Below, in pieces: positions 33,254-41,406 of a stretch of DNA of 64,000 nt. The stretch comes from Verrucomicrobiota bacterium. GTDB lineage: Bacteria; Verrucomicrobiota; Verrucomicrobiia; Verrucomicrobiales; Verrucomicrobiaceae. The position numbers were made by a program, and so were the translations under genes. The stretch spans positions 186,001-250,000 of the forward strand of contig JAFLEI010000001.1 in the NCBI GenBank assembly GCA_017301975.1, written 5' to 3'. Every line of letters begins with the position of its first letter. Position 1 is the stretch's first letter. Under the pieces are notes generated by a model that saw nothing but the letters and a program-made list of their open reading frames with translations, did not search any database and was not told the origin of the DNA.

Positions 33254-35038
33254 TCACGCTGCAACAGCCACGGGCGCGTCAAACCAGCGACCGTGTTCCT
33301 TGATGAGGTCGATGAGGCGTTCGACGGCTTCGCCTTCGGGAATGTTGAACTTCACGGCGGTCTTGCCGACGTAGAGGTTGATCTTCTCGGGCGCGCCGCC
33401 GACGTAGCCGAAGTCGGCGTCGGCCATTTCGCCAGGGCCGTTGACGATGCAGCCCATGACGGCGATGCGGACGCCTTTGAGATGACCCGTGGCGGCGCGG
33501 ATTTTTTGCGTGGTGGTCTGCAGATTGAAGAGCGTGCGGCCGCAGCTCGGGCAGGCGACGTAGTCGGTTTTGAAAATGCGGACGCCGGCGGCCTGGAGGA
33601 TGTTGTAGCTGATGCGCAGTGCCTGGCCGGGTGCCTCTTCACCATTGACGATCACCGCATCGCCGATGCCATCGCACAGGAGCGAGCCGATGTTGGTGGC
33701 GGCGGTGAGCAGGTTCTCGGTGAAGTCATCGCTGCCGGTGGCCTGGAGGGTGTCTTTGAGGAGGATGACATGGCGCGGCTGAATCTTGGCGGCGAGCAGA
33801 CGATACGCCGCGATGACGGGCAGCTTGATGCCGTCCTTGACGGTGACGAGCTTTGCTTCGGCGCTGTCGTAGAGGCTGGCGATGGCGGCATCGTCGCGTG
33901 GGTCAATCTCGACCACGCCGCTGTCTTCCAGCACGACCTCGGGCTTGTAGTCGCCGAGCTTGTCGATCTTGTGCGCGACGGCATCCCATTTTTTGCGCGT
34001 GGTGAAAACGGGAACGGTTTCATGGCCGCCGGCTTTGACGCCGTTGATGGTGAGCACGTCTGATCCACGACGCACATAGTCGAAAGGATCGTAGCTGACC
34101 TGGGGCGCATTGGCGATGTGCTCAAACTGCGCTGGCAGGCCTTCGTTGTAGGGCTTCACGAGCTGCTGGGCCACGGGGATCTCAAAGATGGCGTCTTCAG
34201 TCAAAGAGACGCGCACGGTGTCGCCGATGCCGTCTGCGAGCAGGGAGCCGATGCCGATGGCACTCTTGATGCGGCCGTCTTCGCCGTCGCCTGCCTCGGT
34301 GACGCCGAGGTGGATGGGATAGTTCCAGTCAGCGCCGAGCTGATTGAGATGGGCGACAAGCAGGCGATAGGCCTCGATCATGACCTTCGGGTTGCTGGCC
34401 TTCATCGAGAACAGGAAATTATGGTAGCCCTGCCCGCGCGCGATGCGGGCGAACTCGAGGGCGCTTTCGACCATGCCGAGCGGCGTGTCGCCATGGCGGT
34501 TCATGATGCGGTCGCTGAGGGAACCGTGATTGGTGCCGATGCGCATGGCGCGGCCCAGGCGGATGCACTCCTTCACCAGCGGCACGAACTGCTCCTCCAT
34601 GTAGGCCACTTCAGCGGCGTACTCGTCATCGGTGTATTCTTTGACGGCAAACTTCTTTTTGTCGGCGTAGTTGCCGGGGTTCACGCGGACCTTTTCCACC
34701 CACTTGACCGCTTCCATGGCCGCATCGGGCTTGAAATGGATGTCGGCGACCAAGGGGACATCGCAGCCGGCGGCACGGATGCCATCACGGATGTGCCGGA
34801 GGTTTTCGGCAATGACGCGAGTCTGGGCGGTGACGCGTACGATCTGGCAGCCAGCTTCGGCGAGGCCGAGAGCTTCCTTCACGCAGGCCGCAGCGTCACG
34901 GGTGTCACTGGTGAGCATGCTCTGTACCACCACGGGCGCACCGCCACCGATCTGGACATTTCCAACCATGACGGGGCGTGTTTCGCGGCGCTGGTAGTTG
35001 TAGAGGTCGGGGCAGTAGCGGAGCAGGGGGGAGGACAT
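33254..35038 (-). CDS. ispG: 4-hydroxy-3-methylbut-2-enyl diphosphate synthase, long form
   Basis: The enzyme converts MEcPP to HMBPP in the non-mevalonate isoprenoid pathway using a [4Fe-4S] cluster. At 594 residues it is the long form known from plants, Chlamydia and related bacteria, with an extra domain (about residues 260-470) between the TIM barrel and the cluster domain. The N-terminal barrel shows VMVGNVQIGGGAPVVVQSMLTSDT. The cluster ligands are C496 and C499 (CPSCGRTLFNL) and C530 in GCIVNGPGE, with E537 as the fourth ligand. The length supports a PVC-group origin. The stop is 1 bp from the ankyrin gene's stop; the start is divergent from the receiver gene. Confidence 0.96.
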   Translation of the reverse strand: MSSPLLRYCPDLYNYQRRETRPVMVGNVQIGGGAPVVVQSMLTSDTRDAAACVKEALGLAEAGCQIVRVTAQTRVIAENLRHIRDGIRAAGCDVPLVADIHFKPDAAMEAVKWVEKVRVNPGNYADKKKFAVKEYTDDEYAAEVAYMEEQFVPLVKECIRLGRAMRIGTNHGSLSDRIMNRHGDTPLGMVESALEFARIARGQGYHNFLFSMKASNPKVMIEAYRLLVAHLNQLGADWNYPIHLGVTEAGDGEDGRIKSAIGIGSLLADGIGDTVRVSLTEDAIFEIPVAQQLVKPYNEGLPAQFEHIANAPQVSYDPFDYVRRGSDVLTINGVKAGGHETVPVFTTRKKWDAVAHKIDKLGDYKPEVVLEDSGVVEIDPRDDAAIASLYDSAEAKLVTVKDGIKLPVIAAYRLLAAKIQPRHVILLKDTLQATGSDDFTENLLTAATNIGSLLCDGIGDAVIVNGEEAPGQALRISYNILQAAGVRIFKTDYVACPSCGRTLFNLQTTTQKIRAATGHLKGVRIAVMGCIVNGPGEMADADFGYVGGAPEKINLYVGKTAVKFNIPEGEAVERLIDLIKEHGRWFDAPVAVAA

Positions 35039-35165
35039 GGCGGGCAGTTAGAATGCCGGATTGCCGCCACGACGCAAACGAGAAGCCGCGAGGCGGGGCA
35101 GGGTATTACAAGTTTCTTACATGGCTCTTGCCGATCAAAGGCTGGATGCTACTATTCGATTCAAT

Positions 35166-35588
35166 ATGGCAAATATTATTGTTATTGAAGATCATCCACC
35201 TGTGCTGAAGCTTCTTTCCAGTCTCTGTCGGGCTGATGGGCACGAGGTGATGGCTTTCGACAACGGTCGCGCCGGATTGGAGGCTATTCGTGAGATGGCC
35301 CCGGACGTGGCTCTGGTGGACCGCCGGCTCGGTGATGTCGATGGGCTGGACATGATCCGGGAAGCGCGCGAGGCCTCGCCCCTGACGCGTTTTGTGATGG
35401 TTTCCGCATGCTCAGAGACCCGCGATATCGTGACAGCGGTGCGTCGCGGGGTCTGTGATTATGTCACAAAGCCGTTTGAGCCCGAGGAGATCAAAAGTGC
35501 CGTGGACCGTGCGCTGAGCGAGCCCGCCGAGCCGCAGGCGATCTCCCGGCAGAAGCTCGTCATTCTATGCCCGAAGCAGGCGGCGTGA
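35166..35588 (+). CDS. Stand-alone response-regulator receiver
   Basis: The 140-residue protein is a CheY-type receiver without output domain. The acidic pocket is E8/D9, the phosphoacceptor is D52 (VDRRLGDVDGLD), the Thr/Ser switch is S80 and the conserved lysine is K102 (YVTKPF). A short tail of about 15 residues follows. It would receive phosphate from a histidine kinase not present in this window. A TTGCCG/TACTAT pair (35128-35155) could be a promoter only about 10 bp before the ATG, so the message may have almost no leader; this is weak. An upstream ATG at 35061 was rejected. Confidence 0.88.
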   Translation: MANIIVIEDHPPVLKLLSSLCRADGHEVMAFDNGRAGLEAIREMAPDVALVDRRLGDVDGLDMIREAREASPLTRFVMVSACSETRDIVTAVRRGVCDYVTKPFEPEEIKSAVDRALSEPAEPQAISRQKLVILCPKQAA

Positions 35589-35666
35589 TGGCACGGGGGC
35601 ATGCGGGTGCGGGCAGGCTGCAACTTTGAACTTTGAAGTTCACAGCCGTTGGCGCATTGGTACTGC

Positions 35667-36875
35667 ATGGAAAACCTCCGACGTCTGCTTTTTGCCTTTT
35701 CCGTGTTCGTGCTGGCCGGGCTGCTTTTCGCGTGGTGGCGTCACGGGCGGGAAGGCTATGGCGTCCTCAATCTTCTGGGCGGGGAAAAGCCCGGACCTGC
35801 GGCGCTTACACCACCGAAAAAGCCAAAAATCGCGCCTGAAGAAGTGCCGCTGCTAAGCCGGTTGAATGACGAGTTTGCCAAGATTTCCGCCACCGTTCTG
35901 CCCTCCGTGGTCAGTGTGACCACCAAGACGGTGCGTGCTGGGAAAAAGGGCTGGCATTCGTCTTATGGCTTCGTGGGTCAGGGGGATCAGATCGTCCCGA
36001 GTCTCGGTTCCGGAGTGATCATCAGCAAAGAGGGGCATGTGGTGACCAACTATCATGTGATCGAAGGCGTTGAGGCTGCGGACATTCAAATCACCGCGAA
36101 CGACAATAAAAAATATCCGACCCTCATTCTCGGATTCAACAAGGACCGTGACATCGCGCTGCTGAAAATCGACAGCCCACGTCTCGATTTTCCAGCGCTG
36201 AGTTTTGCCAATTCGGATGATGCCCGGGTGGGGCAGATCGTTCTCGCGGTGGGCAATCCCTTTGGACTGAGCGGCACGGTGACCCAGGGCATCATCAGCG
36301 CGCGTGACCGTCATCTCAGCGACAGTCAGTTTGACTACCTGCAAACGGACACGGTGATCAATCCCGGCAACTCCGGCGGCCCGCTGGTGAACATTCGCGG
36401 GGAAGTCATAGGCATCAACGTCGCCCTGTATCGTGGCGACGCTGGCGTGAACAGCTGGCAGGGTGTGGGGCTCGCTGTGCCATCCAATGAAGCCAAAATG
36501 GTGGTGGAGGACATTCAAGCCAAGCTGAAGGAAAGTGCGAAGCATGTGACGGGCGTGTCCAGCTCGACCGGCAAGGGCTACCTCGGCCTTGAAGTCAGCA
36601 GCGAACCTGTGGAGATCGACCCTGTCTGGGGCACCTCACGCCGTGGCGCCTTGGTGACTGACATCGGCAACAAATCTCCAGCAGATGAAGCCGGCCTGCG
36701 TCAGGGAGATGTGGTGACAAAGTTTCAGGGCATGGCCTTCCGCTCTCCGGCAGACCTGCTGCAGATCATCCGCACCCAGCCGCCCGGCAGCGAGGTGAAA
36801 CTTGAAGTCATCCGCAACAACAAGATGGGCGACATCATCGCCCGGCTCGGGGCCCGGCCGGAATCAAACCAATAG
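35667..36875 (+). CDS. HtrA/DegP-family periplasmic serine protease
   Basis: The 402-residue protein is anchored by one helix (residues ~8-24) and carries a trypsin-like domain with complete triad: H130 (NYHVIEG), D162 (NKDRDIALLKI) and S236 (GNSGGPL). One PDZ domain follows at about residues 300-395, starting near KGYLGLEV and including IGNKSPADEAGLRQGDVV. A single PDZ and an N-terminal anchor resemble DegS/HhoA-type proteases in envelope quality control or stress sensing. With RseP at 6.8-8.4 kb it could form a proteolytic cascade, though the genes are 27 kb apart. It is convergent with comEC. Confidence 0.93.
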   Translation: MENLRRLLFAFSVFVLAGLLFAWWRHGREGYGVLNLLGGEKPGPAALTPPKKPKIAPEEVPLLSRLNDEFAKISATVLPSVVSVTTKTVRAGKKGWHSSYGFVGQGDQIVPSLGSGVIISKEGHVVTNYHVIEGVEAADIQITANDNKKYPTLILGFNKDRDIALLKIDSPRLDFPALSFANSDDARVGQIVLAVGNPFGLSGTVTQGIISARDRHLSDSQFDYLQTDTVINPGNSGGPLVNIRGEVIGINVALYRGDAGVNSWQGVGLAVPSNEAKMVVEDIQAKLKESAKHVTGVSSSTGKGYLGLEVSSEPVEIDPVWGTSRRGALVTDIGNKSPADEAGLRQGDVVTKFQGMAFRSPADLLQIIRTQPPGSEVKLEVIRNNKMGDIIARLGARPESNQ

Positions 36876-36898
36876 CCATTGGGAGATCCTCCTTTCCG

Positions 36899-39247
36899 TC
36901 ATCGTGGCTTCAACACCCAGCGCTGCTTGCTGCGATTTGTGACGATGTGAAGTTCGCCGTGATGAAACTGGAGGTCGATGCTGCCGGCGTTCCAAGTGTC
37001 GATCAGCGGCATGTTCAATTCCCTGGCGCGTTGAACGAGTGAATCGGGCAGGGCGGTTTCGACCCTGCGTGCATCGCTTCCGCAAAGGATGATCTGCGGC
37101 TGCGCCTTGAGGAGGAACTCGGCGCTCGTGGAGAGATCCACCTCATGCTGGCTGCGGATCAGGACATCGCAGCGCAGCTCCTCGGAGCTGGAACAGAGCG
37201 CTTTTTCAGCGTGCCAGCCGGTGTCGCTCAGCCAAAGCACGCGCCAGGGACCGAGCTGGACCCTGAGCACCATGGCCCGATCGTCCGCCCGATCATTTTG
37301 CACCTGCTGGGTCGGGTAGAGCACCGTGGCTTCCATTTTGAACTCGCTGGCATCTGAGAGGGTGACTTTTTCATCGACATGCAGTTTGTGCAATGAGGGT
37401 GGGCTGGGTTGATCCAGCAGACGTCGCAGTGCTGAGCGCTTGGAATCATGGAGCCCTGGCTCCTGGCTGCTGCAAAACAGCATGGGGGAATCAAATGTTG
37501 TGATCACTTGGGCAGCTGCGCCGATGTGGTCGGCGTCGTTATGACTCAGGAACACGCCTGCGAGAGAATTGACGCCGCTGGCATGCAGATACGGGCGCAG
37601 CACGCTGCGAAAGCTGTCTTCCCCGCCCGTGTCAAAGAGCCAGTGAGTCCTGCCGATGCGCAAATCATTCGCCGCGCCGCCGTGCGGAAGTTCCAGCACG
37701 TGCCAGACGGCGGGTGCAGAGGTGTGAGAGGTGCGTGGTTGAAAATGAAAATTCGCGCCCGGCAAACCGGCGAACCACATGGCGCTGGCGATCATGGCCT
37801 TCGCCAGCGCCCAGCTGACGTTGTTGAAGATGATCTGGGCACCGGTCAGATGCAGAGATGCTGCACAAAGGCCCAGGCAGGTGGCGCCCAGACACAAGGA
37901 GGAAAGCGGGACGAGAACGCAATTGGCGATCACGGCCACAGGAGTGATCGATTGAAAATGGCCGAGGATGAATGGCAGACTGCCGACCCACGCGGCAAAG
38001 GACACGCTCAGGGTGGTCGCGAGCCACAGCCTGCATTTGCTCCAGGAACGCTGCGACCAGGAGGCGAGCTGAGGTGGCAGAAACGGATCGAGCTGGGTGA
38101 GAGGGAGCAGTCTTTTTAGCAGAGGGGCGGCACCAAGGGTGCTGAGCCACAAGACACCGAACGAGAGCTGAAACCCGGGCATGAACAATTGATTCGGGTC
38201 CGTGGCCAGCAGGAGGAGGGCTGCGGCCCCAAGGCTGTTTTGCAGGGAGGATTCCCTGTCAATCAGCGTGGCGCTCAGGTAGATCGCCACCATGAAAGCC
38301 GCGCGTGCCGCCGAAGGCCGCCAGCCGGTGACAAACGCATACGCAAACACGACGAAAATCACGACCCAGAGCGACATGCCGCGTGGAATCCCGGTCTGCC
38401 GCAGGATGATCAGAACGATGCCCCCCAGAAGGCCGACATGCAAACCACTGACGGCAAACACGTGCAGCGTGCCGCTGTTGCGAAAGGCATCTTCGATCTC
38501 ATGATCCGCCTCGGCAGAAACGCCGAGCGCCATGGCGCGGAGCACGGCGACGGTTTGGGGGTCATCTTCAAGATCCTTGACGAGCTGCCTGCTGATCCAT
38601 TGTCGGCAGTCTTCCGCCCGCTGCAAAAAGGCGCACCATCCTGGCTCGCCACTGCCGCTGAGGCGTCGTATGTGGTCGATGTCCAGGCGGGCCACCCGAC
38701 CCATGCGAAGCGCATACTCCTGCGCGTCAAAGGTGCCGGGATTGGATGCAGTGCGCGGCAGATAAATGCTGCCGTGGAGTTCATACGTGCCCGCACCGGG
38801 GAAGCGCACACCTTTGGGCAGCCGCACCAGAAGCGTCGCCGTCTGCGCGATCCGTATTCCTGCGTCAGGAATCTCGATCTGCTGAGTGGTGCAAAGCGCA
38901 TGAGTGCGCTCGTCCGTCGTGGTATCGAATTCAGGAAGCAGGCTGCCGCGAATGGTTGCGGGCAGGGGCTTGTCCTGACGCTGCAAGGCCAGACGCAGCG
39001 GATGGCGGAAGGTTTCATCCAGCCGTGTGGTGTGAATGAAGGCAAAGACCAGAGCTGCGCCCGGGATCAGCAGCCAATGGCGGCCGATGAGCAGCGCTAT
39101 GCCAAGAAGACCTGCGATGACGAGAGGAAACCACAGGCCATGAACGGGCAGCCAGCCGATCTCGGCGGCGATAATGCCACCAACAGCCGCGAGCGCCAGT
39201 GCCATGAGCGGATTGGCTCGTGTCCAAAGCTGGAGCTTTTCGAGCAT
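36899..39247 (-). CDS. comEC: ComEC/Rec2 DNA-uptake channel with metallo-beta-lactamase domain
   Basis: The 782-residue inner-membrane protein brings single-stranded DNA into the cytoplasm in natural transformation. An N-terminal DUF4131-like soluble region (about 60-220) is followed by the Competence domain with many hydrophobic helices (about 240-530; GTLHVFAVSGLHVGLLGG is a family hallmark). The C-terminal metallo-beta-lactamase-like domain shows FLSHNDADHIGAAAQVI, the HxxxDH-like metal motif in the form SHNDADHIG, around residue 600. All three parts are present at normal length, so the gene looks intact. No other competence gene is in the window. Confidence 0.93.
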   Translation of the reverse strand: MLEKLQLWTRANPLMALALAAVGGIIAAEIGWLPVHGLWFPLVIAGLLGIALLIGRHWLLIPGAALVFAFIHTTRLDETFRHPLRLALQRQDKPLPATIRGSLLPEFDTTTDERTHALCTTQQIEIPDAGIRIAQTATLLVRLPKGVRFPGAGTYELHGSIYLPRTASNPGTFDAQEYALRMGRVARLDIDHIRRLSGSGEPGWCAFLQRAEDCRQWISRQLVKDLEDDPQTVAVLRAMALGVSAEADHEIEDAFRNSGTLHVFAVSGLHVGLLGGIVLIILRQTGIPRGMSLWVVIFVVFAYAFVTGWRPSAARAAFMVAIYLSATLIDRESSLQNSLGAAALLLLATDPNQLFMPGFQLSFGVLWLSTLGAAPLLKRLLPLTQLDPFLPPQLASWSQRSWSKCRLWLATTLSVSFAAWVGSLPFILGHFQSITPVAVIANCVLVPLSSLCLGATCLGLCAASLHLTGAQIIFNNVSWALAKAMIASAMWFAGLPGANFHFQPRTSHTSAPAVWHVLELPHGGAANDLRIGRTHWLFDTGGEDSFRSVLRPYLHASGVNSLAGVFLSHNDADHIGAAAQVITTFDSPMLFCSSQEPGLHDSKRSALRRLLDQPSPPSLHKLHVDEKVTLSDASEFKMEATVLYPTQQVQNDRADDRAMVLRVQLGPWRVLWLSDTGWHAEKALCSSSEELRCDVLIRSQHEVDLSTSAEFLLKAQPQIILCGSDARRVETALPDSLVQRARELNMPLIDTWNAGSIDLQFHHGELHIVTNRSKQRWVLKPR

Positions 39248-39276
39248 CGGATGCCGGTGTGGAAACGATCACGATT

Positions 39277-39918
39277 TCAAGCGCCAGCGGATCCCGCCTT
39301 GGTCCGCTGCTCCATCAGCAGCTTGTACTGCATCTGTTCGAGTTCACTCATGCGATGGTGGGCATTGGCGCTGTGGCGGGTGTTCGGGAAGTTGCCAATG
39401 ATCTGCTCAAGCATGTCGCGCGCGGCGTCAAAATCATGCCTGTGGGTCAGTTGCACGTCGGCAATGCGAAACATGATGAAGGCTGCGTCATCCACCGGCC
39501 AGTCCTTGCTTTGAAGATGGTCTTCCAGCACTTTCAAAGCCGACTGAGGGTCATGCAGACGCTCCGCGTGGATCTTGGCGATTTCGGCCACAGGGAAAGG
39601 ATCGTCCGGCTTTTCATCGAGCATTTTTTCATAGTGCCCGATGGCTCCCTGGTAGTCGCCCTGGGCGATGCGGGCTGCGGCTTTGGTCATGTGATCCTGC
39701 TCCACCTTCTCGCCGGAGGAGAAGACCGCCTCCCCCATGAGATCGCCCAGCCACGGAATGAAATACTTCACGGCAAGGAGACCGCCTGACAGTCCCATTA
39801 AAATCACAAACACGAGCTTCATGCCGTCCCCGGCATCTTTCACGAAGCTCCAGATCAAAGCGATGGCGAGAAGTACGAGCGTGATGACACAGATGCGGAT
39901 GACAATGGCAGTGTTCAT
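39277..39918 (-). CDS. TPR membrane protein, unknown
   Basis: The ATG at 39918 gives 213 residues with two N-terminal helices (IRICVITLVLLAIALIWSF; LVFVILMGLSGGLLAVKYFI) and a cytoplasmic or periplasmic TPR region (about residues 80-200): AARIAQGDYQGAIGHYEKMLDEKPDDP, PQSALKVLEDHLQSKDWP and ARDMLEQIIGNFPNTRHS. TPRs form protein-binding scaffolds. I do not recognise a specific family. It is transcribed in the same direction as comEC, 29 bp ahead of it, and could be co-transcribed. Confidence 0.8.
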   Translation of the reverse strand: MNTAIVIRICVITLVLLAIALIWSFVKDAGDGMKLVFVILMGLSGGLLAVKYFIPWLGDLMGEAVFSSGEKVEQDHMTKAAARIAQGDYQGAIGHYEKMLDEKPDDPFPVAEIAKIHAERLHDPQSALKVLEDHLQSKDWPVDDAAFIMFRIADVQLTHRHDFDAARDMLEQIIGNFPNTRHSANAHHRMSELEQMQYKLLMEQRTKAGSAGA

Positions 39919-39956
39919 ATTCGGGATGTAAGACGAGGCTATCAAAACGCCTGTCT

Positions 39957-39980
39957 GCCGCCAAGCACGAAATTGGCGGC
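39957..39980 (-). terminator. Hairpin after the efflux operon
   Basis: GCCGCCAA (39957-39964) and TTGGCGGC (39973-39980) form a perfect 8-bp stem with an eight-base loop, 7 bp after the stop of the outer-membrane factor. On the reverse strand a short TTTT lies about ten bases further, so termination is plausible but not canonical. Confidence 0.5.
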
Positions 39981-39987
39981 CTCCCGG

Positions 39988-41406
39988 TCAGCCTCCTCCC
40001 AGCGCCCGGTACAGGTTGGCCTGCACCTGAAACTGGCGCTTCGTCACACCGATCAGTTGAAGCCGCGCCTTCAGGGCGTTTTGCTGTGCGTTAAGCACTT
40101 CGATGTAGGTGGCCCGGCGCGTGCGGAACAGATCGGCGGCCGTCCCGACAGATTCGATGAGGAGGTGCACCTCCTTGGTCTTCAGCGCCTGGAGGTCCTT
40201 TAAAATCCGGATGAATGCCAGCTGGTTGTGCACCTCCACGTAGCCGTTCACGATGGACTGCTGATAGGTGTTGAGTGCTTCCAATTGAGCGGCATTGGCA
40301 TGGTCAAACTCGGCTTGGATCGCCTTGCGGTTGATCAGCGGTGCCACCAGCCCGCCCAGTGCCGAATAGGTGGCGGAATGGACGTTGAGCAAAAGATTGC
40401 TTTGGAAAGCCTGGAGTCCCAGCACGCCATTGATGGACACCGAAGGCAGGAAGGCCGCCTTGGCCGCCTTGACGTCGGCTTTGGTGGCCTCGAGCTCGAA
40501 TTCCGCCCGGCGAATGTCGGGCCGGTTTTTCAGCATGTCAGACGGCACACTCGAGGACAACTGCGGCAGTGTGGAGGTCATCAGGGACGACCGGTTGCGT
40601 GCGATGGGCCGCTGCGCGTCACCCAGCAGAGTGCAGATGATGCCTTCCTGCTCCACGATGTGCTGCTGCGTATCCAGCCGCATCCCTTGAAGGTTGAACA
40701 AGAGCGCCTCGAACTGCTGAACGGCCAGCTCATTGGCGGACCCCGCCTGCTTTTGGGTCTGCACCGTCTCCAGCGCATCGCGCTGGATTTTGATGGTCTC
40801 ATCGATGTTGGTGATCTCGGCATCCAGGGCCAGCAGTTCGTAGTAGGCGGTGGCCAGTTCGGCGATCAAATGTGTCTGCACCAGATTCCTGCCCTCCACG
40901 CTGGCGAGCAGACGGGCGGTGGCGGAGGCCTTTTTGCTCCGTAGTTTTCCCCAGAGATCTATTTCCCAGCTCGTCTGCAAACCGACGCTGTAGTCCTGGA
41001 CGTCCCGCGGGACGATGCGCCCGTCATAGATGGGTGTGGTGCTGTTGCCGGCACCGTCCATGGTGTAGAGGCCAAAGCGTTGAATCCCGGCGCCAGCCAC
41101 GCCCGAGACCTTGGGGGCCAGTACACTGCGAGCGGCGGTGATCTGCGCTTTGGCCATCTCGATGCGCTGGAGGGCAATTTTAAGATCTCGGTTGTTGTTC
41201 AGCGCCTTGTCAGTGAGGGCCTGCAACCGGGGATCGGTGAAATGTTTCCGCCACTGGGTGACACCGGTGAACGAAGCTGCTTTGTCCGGAGCCTGCTCCG
41301 CTTTTGTGCCGAAGCGGCGCAGATCTTCACAGCTGGTGAGCAGCAAAGTCATGAACGAAATGCAGGCGCTCAGGAACGGCCAGTTCAGATGCAGGGTCTC
41401 ACGCAT
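39988..41406 (-). CDS. RND efflux outer-membrane factor (OprM/NodT family)
   Basis: The 472-residue lipoprotein is a TolC-like trimeric channel. The start at 41406 gives a signal peptide ending in LLTSC. Two OEP repeats are visible: ALTDKALNNNRDLKIALQRIEMAKAQI with DVQDYSVGLQTSWEIDLWGKLRSKKASA in the first, and NRPDIRRAEFELEATKADVKAAKAAFLPSVSINGVLG in the second; both blocks are hallmarks of the NodT/OprM subfamily. The start overlaps the RND transporter's stop (ATGCGTGA), showing coupling. It is the last gene of the three-gene efflux operon. Confidence 0.93.
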   Translation of the reverse strand: MRETLHLNWPFLSACISFMTLLLTSCEDLRRFGTKAEQAPDKAASFTGVTQWRKHFTDPRLQALTDKALNNNRDLKIALQRIEMAKAQITAARSVLAPKVSGVAGAGIQRFGLYTMDGAGNSTTPIYDGRIVPRDVQDYSVGLQTSWEIDLWGKLRSKKASATARLLASVEGRNLVQTHLIAELATAYYELLALDAEITNIDETIKIQRDALETVQTQKQAGSANELAVQQFEALLFNLQGMRLDTQQHIVEQEGIICTLLGDAQRPIARNRSSLMTSTLPQLSSSVPSDMLKNRPDIRRAEFELEATKADVKAAKAAFLPSVSINGVLGLQAFQSNLLLNVHSATYSALGGLVAPLINRKAIQAEFDHANAAQLEALNTYQQSIVNGYVEVHNQLAFIRILKDLQALKTKEVHLLIESVGTAADLFRTRRATYIEVLNAQQNALKARLQLIGVTKRQFQVQANLYRALGGG

